64,000 nt of DNA, taken from assembly GCF_904846715.1 (NCBI RefSeq), contig NZ_CAJHBU010000001.1, forward strand, positions 62,001 through 126,000, read 5' to 3'. Position 1 is the first letter of the stretch. Every line of letters starts with the position of its first letter. The notes beneath the pieces were generated by a model. It saw only the letters and a program-made list of their open reading frames with translations. It was not told where the DNA came from and ran no database searches. Source of the DNA: Psychrobacter vallis. GTDB lineage: Bacteria > Pseudomonadota > Gammaproteobacteria > Pseudomonadales > Moraxellaceae. Made by a program: the position numbers and the translations under genes. Of the stretch, positions 35,456 through 44,932 are shown piece by piece.

Positions 35456-36877
35456 CTACTCTTTATCATCCGTCTCAAACAATGCGGCGACAAACTGCTT
35501 CGGACTAAAGGCACGCAAGTCATCAATCGATTCGCCCACACCAATATAACGAATAGGTACGTCCGTTGTTTCGGCAATATTGAAGACCACGCCGCCTTTA
35601 GCAGTACCATCTAACTTAGTGATGGTAATACCTGTCAATGGTACGACTTTGTTGAACAACTCTACTTGATTAATGGCATTTTGACCCGTGCCAGCATCGA
35701 GGACGATCATCCCTTCGTGCGGTGCGCTTGGATCGGCTTTACGCATGACACGCACTACTTTTTCTAGCTCTGCCATTAAATGCGTTTTGTTTTGCAAACG
35801 CCCAGCGGTATCTGCTATCAGCACATCGATGTTTTTTGCTTTGGCAGATTGCATGGCATCGAAAATCACAGAAGCACTATCAGAACCATGACCTTGTGCC
35901 ACGACTGGAATATTATTGCGCTCACCCCAAATCTGTAGCTGCTCCGTGGCAGCCGCGCGAAAAGTATCACCTGCTGCCAACATGACTGATCTACCCTCAC
36001 CTTGTAAGCGCTTCGCAAGCTTACCGATGGTCGTCGTTTTACCAACCCCATTGACGCCCACCACTAGGATGACAAAGGGTTTTTTGCTGGTATCAATCAC
36101 GAGTGGTGCAACTTTTGGCGTTAAAATATCAACCAGCTCACTTTGTAGTGCTTTATATAGTGAATGGGCATAAATCAAATCACCACGTGCTGTCTGTTCA
36201 GTTAGACTCTTGATAATACGGTTGGTGGCAGTGACACCAATATCAGCGACCAGCAACTGATCTTCAACTTCCTCCAGCAGCTCATCATCAATCTCTTTGC
36301 CACCGATAAGGATACTAACCATACCTTCAGCCAGATTTTTACGTGACTTACTCAGCCCCGTTTTCATACGGTTGAACCAGCTGCCTTTTTTCTGAGTCTC
36401 TTGAGACTCTTGTGATTGCATGACTGACTCATGATGATTTAAATTTTGTGTACTACTGCTGGTTGGACTGACGCTTGGCCTATCCCCTAATTGCTCTTGC
36501 AACGGCATAGGAGGAACGGCAGTGACTGTATTGGAATGAGTACTTGTATCGGCACTTTTACCGCTCGAAGCGCTTTCAGATGAATTTTCAGAGACACTTT
36601 GCTTTTCTATTACTTGAATGGGCATACCCAAAGCGATATTGTCTGAGGCATCCGTAATTAAGGCATCTTGATTAACTGTGTTGCTCTTTTGCGGCTCTGC
36701 CATTTTTTTATCAGTAGGCAGGTTTGTGTCATGGATTGCGCCAACATTTTCAGTCTCATCGATGATGGGCACAGATTGCGCTGTCAGACTGGGTAAGGTA
36801 ATATCATCATCATCCAAGTCATCAAGATCGCCATCCAGATTGATGACCACACGATTGCTGTTATTTGGGTTATTCAT
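35456..36877 (-). CDS. ftsY: Signal recognition particle receptor FtsY
   Basis: GTPase that docks SRP-ribosome complexes at the membrane. The N-terminal A domain (about 1-170) is acidic at its start (DLDGDLDDLDDDDI-like) and Ser/Thr/Gln-rich. The NG domain follows with VGVNGVGKTTTIGKLA (G1), DTFRAAATEQL, DTAGRLQNKTHLM (G3), TKLDGTAKGG (G4) and the closing GVGESIDDLRAF. It is 473 residues, within the range for gamma FtsY with long A domains. ftsE/ftsX do not follow it here. A 337-base gap separates it from the divergent small lipoprotein gene. Confidence 0.95.
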   Translation of the reverse strand: MNNPNNSNRVVINLDGDLDDLDDDDITLPSLTAQSVPIIDETENVGAIHDTNLPTDKKMAEPQKSNTVNQDALITDASDNIALGMPIQVIEKQSVSENSSESASSGKSADTSTHSNTVTAVPPMPLQEQLGDRPSVSPTSSSTQNLNHHESVMQSQESQETQKKGSWFNRMKTGLSKSRKNLAEGMVSILIGGKEIDDELLEEVEDQLLVADIGVTATNRIIKSLTEQTARGDLIYAHSLYKALQSELVDILTPKVAPLVIDTSKKPFVILVVGVNGVGKTTTIGKLAKRLQGEGRSVMLAAGDTFRAAATEQLQIWGERNNIPVVAQGHGSDSASVIFDAMQSAKAKNIDVLIADTAGRLQNKTHLMAELEKVVRVMRKADPSAPHEGMIVLDAGTGQNAINQVELFNKVVPLTGITITKLDGTAKGGVVFNIAETTDVPIRYIGVGESIDDLRAFSPKQFVAALFETDDKE

Positions 36878-37214
36878 AAGCTTGCCCTAAAAGTTATCAC
36901 GATCAGTTATTTGTTTATTTTGAATAAATCTATATATCATCATATTTGAGCATCGGAATGACTGACGATTTTTAGCCTAGTTTAGCATAATTCGAGTCTT
37001 GCTTAGCCCTTAGCAAAGCAGAGTAGCGTCAAAATTTATAAGTTTGAAAGTCGATATAATGATTTGAGAAAGTTTCGCTTAAGATTTGGACACAAAAATC
37101 TGACCTTCTACATATCAAACTTCGCCTACTCTACCAAGTTCTACTTGCCAATCTATTATTTGTTCGATAACCGTATTTTGGATTATCTGATAACTACCTT
37201 TTTAGGAACACCCT
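36878..37214. promoter_or_regulatory. Divergent intergenic region between ftsY and the small lipoprotein gene
   Basis: About 337 bases, AT-rich, with divergent starts at both ends, so it should contain both promoters. I see no ORF and no large inverted repeat. TAGGA precedes the lipoprotein ATG. Confidence 0.4.
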
Positions 37215-37373
37215 ATGTCAACGCTCGCCAATGATTGTAAAAAACACGATAAAAAAACAGTCGCTATGAGTGCGGCTCTACTACTAACGGTTCTATCCGT
37301 GACTGGGTGCAGCACCACGCCAGAGTTTAAGCCCACTGCCAGTGTGATGGTTGGGGCGCAGACATCTTTATAA
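37215..37373 (+). CDS. Small lipoprotein (52 residues)
   Basis: A 52-residue ORF with a lipoprotein signal: a basic N-terminus (KKHDKKTVAM), a hydrophobic core (SAALLLTVLSV) and a lipobox VTGC at residues 29-32, leaving a mature peptide of only about 21 residues beginning CSTTPEFKP. TAGGA lies nine bases before ATG at 37215. A second in-frame Met at residue 18 would give an even shorter precursor. It lies ~200 bases before the M16 peptidase gene on the same strand. I do not know its function; small outer-membrane lipoproteins of this size are common in Moraxellaceae. Confidence 0.65.
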   Translation: MSTLANDCKKHDKKTVAMSAALLLTVLSVTGCSTTPEFKPTASVMVGAQTSL

Positions 37374-37484
37374 AGCCCAATTAAACCTTTATAAATCTGA
37401 TATTGCTATTGTTCAAACAGATACAGTCACTCATCCATTTATAATACCACTCTCAAAAATCAGAGTAGCAAGGAAAACAAGTAC

Positions 37485-37552
37485 CAGCACTACGTATTGT
37501 AGGCTAAACGAGTTTGACGCCGCTAATCGTATTTTTTGGGTCTGGTAATAAG
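37485..37552 (+). repeat. Short dispersed repeat family B, copy 2
   Basis: Contains ACGTATTGTAGGCTAAACGA, then GTTTGACGCC and ATCGTATTTTTTGGGTCTGG. It matches the copy at 24.27 kb and, more loosely, the copy at 39.21 kb. It ends about 30 bases before the first M16 peptidase gene. Confidence 0.55.
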
Positions 37553-37580
37553 TTGTCATTTTATATAAGTAGAACCTACT

Positions 37581-39065
37581 ATGTCATCGTCATTACCACT
37601 ACCGATTATCTCACTGCGTATTGCTTGTGCGCTTGCCATGGCAACTACTCTTGTCGCCTGCCAAACCACTACGATAGATTCCAAGCCTGCAGCTACTCAA
37701 AATGCCTTAAGCCACAGTAAAATAGACCAAGATCAAACGACCAAAGAAACTCAGTCATCATCCGCATTAACAATGGATATGTCAGGTCGACACGAATATC
37801 AGTTAGAAAATGGTCTAAAAATAGTGGTAAAAGAAGACCACCGCGCCCCAGTGGTTATGACACAGATTTGGTATCGAGTTGGCTCTACCGATGAGCCCAC
37901 TGATAAAGGAGGTATTTCTCATTTGCTTGAACATATGATGTTTAAGGGGACTACTGACGTTTCAAGCGCTGACTATGAGCGCTTGATTGCCAAATTTGGC
38001 GGGGTCAACAATGCTTTTACCAGCTACGACTACACCGGTTATTACGAGCTGTTCCCAGCCAATCGCCTACCGTTAGCATTAGAGCTTGAAGCAGATCGCA
38101 TGAAAAACCTAACCTTCGATGATAAAGAGTTTGCTAAAGAGCATCAAGTCGTTATGGAAGAGCGTCGTCAACGTACCGACGACAATCCCCTTGCCAAAGC
38201 TTACGAATCCTTTCGCTTGCTTGCCCTGCCCGATAGTCCTAAAGGCGAATCGGTTATCGGCCCCATGAATGAGCTTGAATCTATTACCCTTCCAGACTTA
38301 AAAGACTGGTACGAGACTTGGTATGCACCCAACAATGCCACTTTGGTCATCGTGGGTGATGTCGAGCCAACAGAGGTATTGGCGCAAGTCAAACGTTACT
38401 TTGGTGAACTGTCGCCAAGTGACTTGCCCAAACGTCCTGCGGTCAGTCAAAAAGGTTTCCGTGGTTATCAGAAAGTGGACTCTGAACAAGCGGTGCAAGT
38501 CCCTGTGTTATTAATGGGCTATAACGTACCTAGCCTTGTGACAGCAGGTACAGCGGGTGAAAAACAGGCCTATGCACTCTCGCTGGCTCAAGATGTATTA
38601 GATGGCGGATTGTCTGCACGCTTAGAGAGTCGATTGATACGTGAGCAAGGTCTACTGACCACAGTAGGTACTTCTTATGACTTGTTAGATCGTGGCGATG
38701 GTCTGTTTTTGATTCAGGCGACGCCGCGTGAAGGCGTGAGTTTAGAGCAGGCACAGCAAGCGATCATCACTGAGATAGAAAAGCTTAAAACCGATCCGAT
38801 TGCGCTAGATGAAATCAGTCGTGCCAAAACCAATACCGTAACGGGTCTCGTCTATGCGCAAGACAGCATGGAAGGTCAAGCGCGCATGATTGGCTCACTA
38901 CAGTCTATTGGTCTTGATGACAGGCTACTTGCCGAGCTGCCAGCCAAACTCGATGGCGTGACGATCGCTGATATACAAGCTGCTAGCAAACAGTATCTGG
39001 TAAAAGACAATTTGACAGTAATGCATATCGTACCGCACAAAAATCAAGCTGATAAAAAGAAATAA
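37581..39065 (+). CDS. M16-family zinc metallopeptidase, catalytic member (lipoprotein)
   Basis: Pitrilysin/insulinase-family protease of about 494 residues, the half-size M16B type. The inverted zinc motif HLLEHMMFKG (HxxEH, about residues 114-118) is intact, with the third ligand Glu in the downstream ALELEADRMKNL helix. The N-terminus has a lipoprotein signal, with LVAC (Cys about residue 27), placing it in the periplasm at a membrane. A second M16 gene without the zinc motif follows after ~250 bases. Such pairs form heterodimers with one catalytic and one substrate-binding subunit (family knowledge). Confidence 0.92.
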   Translation: MSSSLPLPIISLRIACALAMATTLVACQTTTIDSKPAATQNALSHSKIDQDQTTKETQSSSALTMDMSGRHEYQLENGLKIVVKEDHRAPVVMTQIWYRVGSTDEPTDKGGISHLLEHMMFKGTTDVSSADYERLIAKFGGVNNAFTSYDYTGYYELFPANRLPLALELEADRMKNLTFDDKEFAKEHQVVMEERRQRTDDNPLAKAYESFRLLALPDSPKGESVIGPMNELESITLPDLKDWYETWYAPNNATLVIVGDVEPTEVLAQVKRYFGELSPSDLPKRPAVSQKGFRGYQKVDSEQAVQVPVLLMGYNVPSLVTAGTAGEKQAYALSLAQDVLDGGLSARLESRLIREQGLLTTVGTSYDLLDRGDGLFLIQATPREGVSLEQAQQAIITEIEKLKTDPIALDEISRAKTNTVTGLVYAQDSMEGQARMIGSLQSIGLDDRLLAELPAKLDGVTIADIQAASKQYLVKDNLTVMHIVPHKNQADKKK

Positions 39066-39076
39066 TGAGGCGATGT

Positions 39077-39207
39077 TATAGTCGATTCTAAATAAAACAG
39101 ATACTTTATACCCCAACGCTGAACTGGTATAAATTTTTCTGGCTTGCTGTGCCTTCGCAGCTCGATGCTGCAAAAAATTATACCAGTCCCGCTGACTCGT
39201 TTCTATA
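39077..39207 (+). mobile_element. Dispersed repeat family A, copy with truncated right end
   Basis: Begins TATAGTCGATTCTAAATAAA and carries ACCCCAACGCTGAACTGG, GCTTGCTGTGCC, GCAGCTCGATGCTGC and TATACCAGTCCCGCTGACTC. The interior is very close to the 21.35 kb copy. The right inverted end is lost where a family B repeat begins. Confidence 0.68.
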
Positions 39208-39262
39208 TAGTAGGTTAAACAGGTCTGACATACCATTCGTATTTTTGGGTTTGATATTACTT
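39208..39262 (+). repeat. Short dispersed repeat family B, copy 3 (diverged)
   Basis: GTAGGTTAAACAGGTCTGAC, then CATTCGTATTTTTGGGTTTG follow the same order as family B copy 2. It abuts the truncated family A copy and ends about 50 bases before the second M16 gene. Confidence 0.5.
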
Positions 39263-39311
39263 ACTCATCAAAAGCGCCAATCATAAAGACATCATTACTA
39301 AGAAGAAAACC

Positions 39312-40880
39312 ATGACTCAACACAGTGATTTATTGCAAACAAGAAAAAACGCTTTAAACAATACGCTCATTGCAATGCCAACAGCAAGTCCAACCTTTAA
39401 AAAGCCATCCTATCTCCATATTGGCATCTTGTTAGGTATGACAACGTTGGCAATGAACGCTCAGGCGGACACAACAAATACTGAGGAGTACCGTGGGTCT
39501 GCCGCGGCCGTTGATACGAGTACACCCATTGCTGCATTATCGAAACTGACCAGTCTTGACGATACCACACCCTTAAAAGTCACCGTACCAACGATTCAAA
39601 CGTTCAAAACTCAATCTGGCGTACCAGTACGCTTTGTACAGACGACCACACTGCCCATTGTCGATATCGACTTGCGCTTTAACGCTGGTAGCGCTCGTGA
39701 TAGCAGCATACGCACAGAAGGGTTCGGTATTGCCAATATGACCGCCACCATGCTCACACAAGGCGCTAAAGACTTAGATGAAAATGCGTTTACTCGGGCG
39801 GTTGAAACTTTAGGTATTAATCTAAATAGCAGTGCCTATAAGGACATGTTTATTGTCTCACTACGTAGCTTATCTGACGATAAGCATCTACTGCCTGCCA
39901 TCGACTTAATGACGCAAATGCTCAGCGAACCTGCTTTTGATGACGATATTTTAGCACGCAATAAAGCGCGATTATTGGTCGGTTTGCAGCAGCAAAAACA
40001 AGATCCCAATAGTCTAGCAAGCATTGCTTTTAATCAAGCTCTGTATGGCGAGCACCCTTATGCCCACCCATCGGCTGGTACTCTTGAAAGTGTACCAAGT
40101 ATCGACAAACAGCAGCTGATAGATTTTAAAAATCGTTACTTGGTCGCAGCCAATGCTTCAATCGCGATGACCGGCAATCTGACCTTAAACCAAGCAAAAA
40201 AACTTGCTGAGAATATCACCAATGAACTACCCACTGGTCAGCCCGCAGTGAATTTACCTGAGCCAAAACCATTGAATCAGGCCCAGCACATTCATATCCC
40301 GTTTCCAAGTACGCAGACAACCATCTTAATGGGTCAATTGGGTAGTAAACGCGCTACCAACCCAAAGGATCAGCAGCAGCAAACCAATTTTGCTGTGGGT
40401 AATGAGGTCATGGCTGGTGGTAATTTTAATGCTCGATTGATGACTGAGGTCAGGCAAAACCTTGGTTATACCTACGGCATATCAGGTTCTATGAATCCGA
40501 TGCTAGCGCGTGGCCCCTATCAGATTGGTTTTGCAACACGTAATGACAAGGCGCGCGCTGCCATCGATGCCAGTTTGGGTATTATCAATGACACTTTAGA
40601 CAAAGGCATTACCAGCACCGAGATGCGTCTGACAACAGACAATCTCAAAAATAGCTTTCCTATGGGTTTTGCGAGCAATACAGGAATTAATGGCTTATTG
40701 GGCATGATGAATTTTTATCAACTGCCAGACAACTACTTGACAGATTATATCGATCGTATTGATCAAGTAACACTAGCAGGCGTCAATCAAACCCTACGCA
40801 ATACACTAAACCCTGAGGATTTTTTGATCGTCACTGTTGGTCAGGACGATCCTTGGAAGGACGAAAAAACTAAAAAATAG
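39312..40880 (+). CDS. M16-family peptidase-like protein, probably non-catalytic partner
   Basis: A 522-residue M16B homologue. Where the catalytic paralogue has HxxEH, this protein reads GFGIANMTATMLTQGAK, so both zinc His residues and the Glu are missing. It keeps the C-terminal signature RQNLGYTYGISGSM (R..Y type) that completes the active site of the partner subunit in heterodimeric M16 proteases. A hydrophobic segment (about 33-52) ending in MNAQA is a plausible signal peptide after a long polar N-terminus; the real start may be an internal Met near residue 17. It is in tandem with the active M16 gene, and a strong terminator follows. Confidence 0.9.
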   Translation: MTQHSDLLQTRKNALNNTLIAMPTASPTFKKPSYLHIGILLGMTTLAMNAQADTTNTEEYRGSAAAVDTSTPIAALSKLTSLDDTTPLKVTVPTIQTFKTQSGVPVRFVQTTTLPIVDIDLRFNAGSARDSSIRTEGFGIANMTATMLTQGAKDLDENAFTRAVETLGINLNSSAYKDMFIVSLRSLSDDKHLLPAIDLMTQMLSEPAFDDDILARNKARLLVGLQQQKQDPNSLASIAFNQALYGEHPYAHPSAGTLESVPSIDKQQLIDFKNRYLVAANASIAMTGNLTLNQAKKLAENITNELPTGQPAVNLPEPKPLNQAQHIHIPFPSTQTTILMGQLGSKRATNPKDQQQQTNFAVGNEVMAGGNFNARLMTEVRQNLGYTYGISGSMNPMLARGPYQIGFATRNDKARAAIDASLGIINDTLDKGITSTEMRLTTDNLKNSFPMGFASNTGINGLLGMMNFYQLPDNYLTDYIDRIDQVTLAGVNQTLRNTLNPEDFLIVTVGQDDPWKDEKTKK

Positions 40881-40941
40881 TGGTGATGAAATCTCTGTAA
40901 AAAGTGACTACAGTTACTATACGAATGATAAGTTCCATAAA

Positions 40942-40977
40942 AATAAGGGGCAATGCTCAGTAGCATTGCCCCTTATT
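40942..40977. terminator. Terminator between the M16 pair and the convergent membrane protein
   Basis: AATAAGGGGCAATGCT and AGCATTGCCCCTTATT are perfect 16-bp arms around a CAGT loop. There is no strong T-run on either side, but the position between convergent genes supports a terminator role. Confidence 0.75.
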
Positions 40978-41026
40978 CACTATAAGTACCATTAACAACA
41001 GAGCCAATAAATAAACGAGTCGCCGT

Positions 41027-41587
41027 TTAGCTAGCGACAGTTACTGCGACGTCATAAACGAGGTTTTTGGGTTTGTAAGTTACGCCTTTATAGGCCAATC
41101 GAATCACATGCTTGTCGTAAGATTCTACTTGGTAATTGCCATTAGCGAAGTCATGTAACATCGGTACTATTAGCAAGGCTTCAATTTGACTGTCATTCAC
41201 GCTAACCGAAATCTGTTGACCCTCTCGCGGATATAAAAAATAATCACAATAATTATCTACCATGACTTCTGCGCTACGTTCAATAACTTGACGGCCTATT
41301 TCTTCTTGGATCAATTTTGGACAAATGTCAGAACGCTTGCCTGCCAGCCTAGCATAAGAGTTTATGATATTTTCTTCAATGTCTTTAGCATTTTGCAATC
41401 TTTTATCAAATTGGGCCGTAGACTTCTCTTCCATCAGCAAAATTTTTTCAGAAGATGGCTCTGAACTGACCGCACTGATAAATAAAAGAACCACAAAGAC
41501 GGAAGCGAATAAAGCCACATAAGTGTTGTTTGATCGCAGCAACCCTTTTTTTAATTTATCAGCATTTTCTGAATACCGCTTTTTCAT
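41027..41587 (-). CDS. Membrane-anchored protein of unknown function
   Basis: A 186-residue protein not recognised. A basic N-terminus (KKRYSENADKLKKGLLR) precedes one transmembrane helix (about 23-41, YVALFASVFVVLLFISAV), so the topology should be N-in with a periplasmic body. A charged helical stretch (about 45-80) could be a short coiled coil. There are two Cys, in SDICPKLI and DNYCDYFLYP, which could form a disulfide outside the cytoplasm. The C-terminal ~60 residues look like a small beta-rich domain (QQISVSVNDSQIEALLIVP). No domain name can be given. It lies between the M16 pair and the M15-like gene. Confidence 0.6.
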   Translation of the reverse strand: MKKRYSENADKLKKGLLRSNNTYVALFASVFVVLLFISAVSSEPSSEKILLMEEKSTAQFDKRLQNAKDIEENIINSYARLAGKRSDICPKLIQEEIGRQVIERSAEVMVDNYCDYFLYPREGQQISVSVNDSQIEALLIVPMLHDFANGNYQVESYDKHVIRLAYKGVTYKPKNLVYDVAVTVAS

Positions 41588-41804
41588 ACATCCTACTTAT
41601 CATAAACGCTATTTTTTACTTTATAAATCAAATGATATAAAGCCGAATCACAGACTTATCATTAAAACATAATTTGGCATTGCCAGAAACTTTTTGATGA
41701 CTTATGCGTCAAACTGCTACGCTTGAGGAAAATTTGTATCGGTCTGGCTGTGTCTCTTTTATATTTACCTGAGTATATTCTAACTATATTATAAGGACTA
41801 TGGT

Positions 41805-42782
41805 TTAATAACGGCAGGAAGAGCTGCTACTGGCATGATTAAAGCCCCATTTGCGATAACCATCCGTATCTAGATGAATGGCACCTGTAGAATATAGTCC
41901 CAAACCAAAATTATGAGCCTGTCCCTGATATTGCCAGAATTGACACAGACCGTCTTGCATGGTGTTAAGCCGCCATACATTGTCTTCGTACTCCGGCACC
42001 CAAATGTCTATGGCGCTACCATTCATGTGCTTACTGCTATCAGCACCGCCCGCACAATTATTTAAGCCAGGGCTGCGATACACTGAGCGTATCTCACTAC
42101 TGGTAGGCAAAACGCCTTGATGCTTAAGCTCACTATACAAACGTAAGGTCGGTACTATGTTTGCCCATAACTCTTGCGGTGGTAGCTGATAAGGCTCATA
42201 GCCACATTTATCCCAGCTACGAGCAGTGGTCAGTAGTTGAGACAATGGTGGGACATTTTGTGCGCCAATTCTTGATATCAGATAACGCTGATACTCTGCC
42301 ACTTGCTGAGCACGGTAGCTATTACGGTTTAACCAAGCATTAAAATCTATATTACTAACATCGCTGGCAGCGCTATTATAAGTGTTGCTCGCTGTATTGT
42401 ATCTATTATTGCTGTAAGTCGTATTATAAACAGGCGTTCGTCGATTGACGTTGACCTTTTTGTTTTCTTCGATAGACAGACTGGCATCAAATGCAAAATC
42501 GCGCTGTTTTTGGGCAATCAATCCCTGCATACTATCGCCATTTTTATTATTTGCGCCGCTCAGCATCGTAACGCCTGAACTGTGATTCGAGCCACTTGTA
42601 GCAGAAGGACTGATGTAAGCATTGCTACTACTATCAGCGCTACTACCATGACGTATTTGAATACGCCGTTCACTATTATCAGTTATGATAGCGGCATGAA
42701 TGGGGATACTACTGGCGCACAGGAGTAATGCAATAATAGGCTTGTGTATATGCCTATAGCTAGGGGTTTTTGTATTTATCAT
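41805..42782 (-). CDS. Peptidase M15-like secreted protein (D,D-carboxypeptidase fold)
   Basis: A 325-residue exported protein with a signal peptide (hydrophobic IALLLCASSIPIHA, about 15-30) and an Asn/Ser/Tyr-rich low-complexity region (about 40-145). The C-terminal domain carries the M15A/hedgehog-fold metallopeptidase pattern VYRSPGLNNCAGGADSSKHMNGSAIDIWV (one continuous region: RSP..N..xGGA..S.H..G.AID) and a later LDTDG. These supply the zinc His/Asp ligands of VanY/M15A enzymes. The likely role is trimming peptidoglycan peptides or murein remodelling in the periplasm, which fits the neighbours rodA and the RlpA-like gene, although those read the other way. Confidence 0.8.
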   Translation of the reverse strand: MINTKTPSYRHIHKPIIALLLCASSIPIHAAIITDNSERRIQIRHGSSADSSSNAYISPSATSGSNHSSGVTMLSGANNKNGDSMQGLIAQKQRDFAFDASLSIEENKKVNVNRRTPVYNTTYSNNRYNTASNTYNSAASDVSNIDFNAWLNRNSYRAQQVAEYQRYLISRIGAQNVPPLSQLLTTARSWDKCGYEPYQLPPQELWANIVPTLRLYSELKHQGVLPTSSEIRSVYRSPGLNNCAGGADSSKHMNGSAIDIWVPEYEDNVWRLNTMQDGLCQFWQYQGQAHNFGLGLYSTGAIHLDTDGYRKWGFNHASSSSSCRY

Positions 42783-43055
42783 TGCAAGAAACTACCACTA
42801 AAAACGTTTTATCGATACTATCAAATTTTTGACAAGCAGGCTAAACTATCGCCTCTAATCGCAGGCAGAATATTCGTAATTAACACTTATCCTTATAATT
42901 TTTATAATTACGTGACTTTATTACTTATATGTTATTTTGTCTGCGACACTTCATTAGTATCGCTACCGTATCATGGTTTCTAAAATTACGGTTTCTAAAA
43001 TCATGTTTTTAGACCACAATGTTCTTTTACGCCAATTGTCAGACACCCTTTGCCT

Positions 43056-44198
43056 ATGTCCTCTAATCCGCAATACCGTTTCTCACGTCAGAGCCATCAC
43101 TTAGGTCAAGGTCATGCACCGACGCTATGGCAACGTGTTCATATAGACCCGTGGTTGACCCTTCTTTTATTAACAGTCTGCTGCATTGGTTTAACCATTT
43201 TGTATAGTGCGGCCAGCCAAGACGTCGGTATGGTATTACGCCAAATGGTCAGTTATGGTGTGGCGTTTACTGTTATGTTCACCATGGCACAGATACCGCC
43301 CAGCATTTATCGCACTTTTACTCCGGTATTTTATGTAATGGGATTAATTCTACTCGTCTTGGTCGATATCATCGGTGAAGTACGTATGGGTGCTCAGCGC
43401 TGGATTAACTTACCAGGATTTGGCAGCGTTCAGCCTTCAGAGTTTATGAAACTTGGCATGCCAATGATGTGTGCTTGGTTCTTATCCAAACGCGATCTAC
43501 CACCCACCGCTTCCAGCATCGCGATAACCTTGGCATTAATCATTGTCCCTGTCTTGCTGATTGCCAAAGAACCCGATCTTGGTACATCAATCTTGGTCGC
43601 AGCCAGTGGCCTTTTCGTGCTTTTTTTAGCCGGCCTCTCTTGGCGATTGATTTCGGCTGCTGCAATTTTGGCCGTGCCTCTTATCGCCATTGCTTGGAAT
43701 TTTTTATTACACGACTATCAACGTACGCGTGTCTTAACACTGCTCAATCCTGAAGCGGACATACAAGGTGCTGGCTGGAATATTATCCAGTCAAAGACAG
43801 CCATTGGCGCAGGCGGTCTCACCGGAAAGGGCTATCTGGAAGGCACACAATCGCATCTGCACTTCCTACCAGAAGGCCATACAGACTTTATTATTGCTGC
43901 TTTTTCAGAAGAATTCGGTCTGTTAGGCGTGATGCTATTGATGTTTATTTATTCCTGTTTATTGCTGCGCGCACTATATATTGCTTTTACCCACCCTGAT
44001 GTTTATAGCAGATTGTTAGCAGGCGCCATCGCCATGTCTTTCTTTGTGTATATATTCGTCAATGTCGGTATGGTTGGTGGCCTTTTACCTGTGGTTGGTG
44101 TGCCTTTGCCTTTTATCAGCTATGGTGGTACTGCCATCGTCACTTTGATGGCTGGATTTGGGCTGCTGATGTCCATTCATACTCATAAACCCAACTAA
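43056..44198 (+). CDS. rodA: Rod-shape SEDS peptidoglycan glycosyltransferase
   Basis: Polymerises lipid II in the elongasome together with PBP2. About ten transmembrane segments over ~380 residues. SEDS landmarks are GAQRWINLPGFGSVQPSEFMKLG, AKEPDLGTSILVA with the catalytic-loop Asp, LHFLPEGHTDFIIAAFSEEFG, and PLPFISYGGTAIV near the C-terminus. The GAQRW and 'QPSEFMK' forms and the length favour RodA over FtsW. I chose ATG at 43056 over the in-frame TTG at 43050. The usual partner mrdA (PBP2) is not adjacent. A ~730-base gap precedes the RlpA-like gene downstream. Confidence 0.93.
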   Translation: MSSNPQYRFSRQSHHLGQGHAPTLWQRVHIDPWLTLLLLTVCCIGLTILYSAASQDVGMVLRQMVSYGVAFTVMFTMAQIPPSIYRTFTPVFYVMGLILLVLVDIIGEVRMGAQRWINLPGFGSVQPSEFMKLGMPMMCAWFLSKRDLPPTASSIAITLALIIVPVLLIAKEPDLGTSILVAASGLFVLFLAGLSWRLISAAAILAVPLIAIAWNFLLHDYQRTRVLTLLNPEADIQGAGWNIIQSKTAIGAGGLTGKGYLEGTQSHLHFLPEGHTDFIIAAFSEEFGLLGVMLLMFIYSCLLLRALYIAFTHPDVYSRLLAGAIAMSFFVYIFVNVGMVGGLLPVVGVPLPFISYGGTAIVTLMAGFGLLMSIHTHKPN

Positions 44199-44932
44199 TT
44201 CAAAATCTAAAAACCTCTTAAATCAACCCCTTAAATTAAACAAACAATGTTTTAAATGTAAATTACTTAAGTCACCGTTTCATATAAATAACTCAGATGT
44301 AATAAACAAAAAACGTGGAGCATTCATTATTTCAGACTAAGATATGAAGCGTCTTTGCTAAAATTAAGCCATCTTCAATTGGGACGGAAATATTTTAGTC
44401 CTTGTTATTTACAAATAATTGCGTTAACCTCGTTTTACTGTAGTTTGATACATAACCCGTACATAGCTGCTAAAAAACTTTGCATTTAATTATATTTTGG
44501 TTATAGCTTAGCCGTATAGTTAGCATCTTGTAGATTTCAGACTTTCAAATACACTACTTAATTAACGGTTTATAACAAATAAATACTTAACAGTCTTTAA
44601 AACCTTTATTGATTTAGCAATGTTAGAAAGTCTGTGAACACAATATGCAGGGGCACGCATATTTAATTTTAAATCGTGCACGCTACCAATATCATTTGAG
44701 CGTTTCATAAGTACCGCCGGTTATATTACCGTTGTTTACTTATGACAATGTAATGAAAAATTACCATATATTAAAATCTACAAAAGCCTTATTTTGATAT
44801 CAATCATTATATAGATAACGGATTGATAATTGGGCTTTAGAGTACGAGACACGGTTAGATTGGTCTAATACGGTCACACTCAATCTAACATTATTAGAGT
44901 TAGGTTTTAATGTATAAGTTATAGAGGTATCT
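44199..44932. other. Long AT-rich non-coding stretch upstream of the RlpA-like gene
   Basis: 734 bases with no ORF of coding character on either strand. Near its 3' end GTTAGATTG (44854-44862) and CAATCTAAC (44881-44889) form a 9-bp stem, with an alternative TCTAAT/ATTAGA pairing, consistent with a structured 5' leader of the next gene. The rest shows no repeat copy and no terminator I can defend. A small RNA gene cannot be excluded. Confidence 0.45.
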
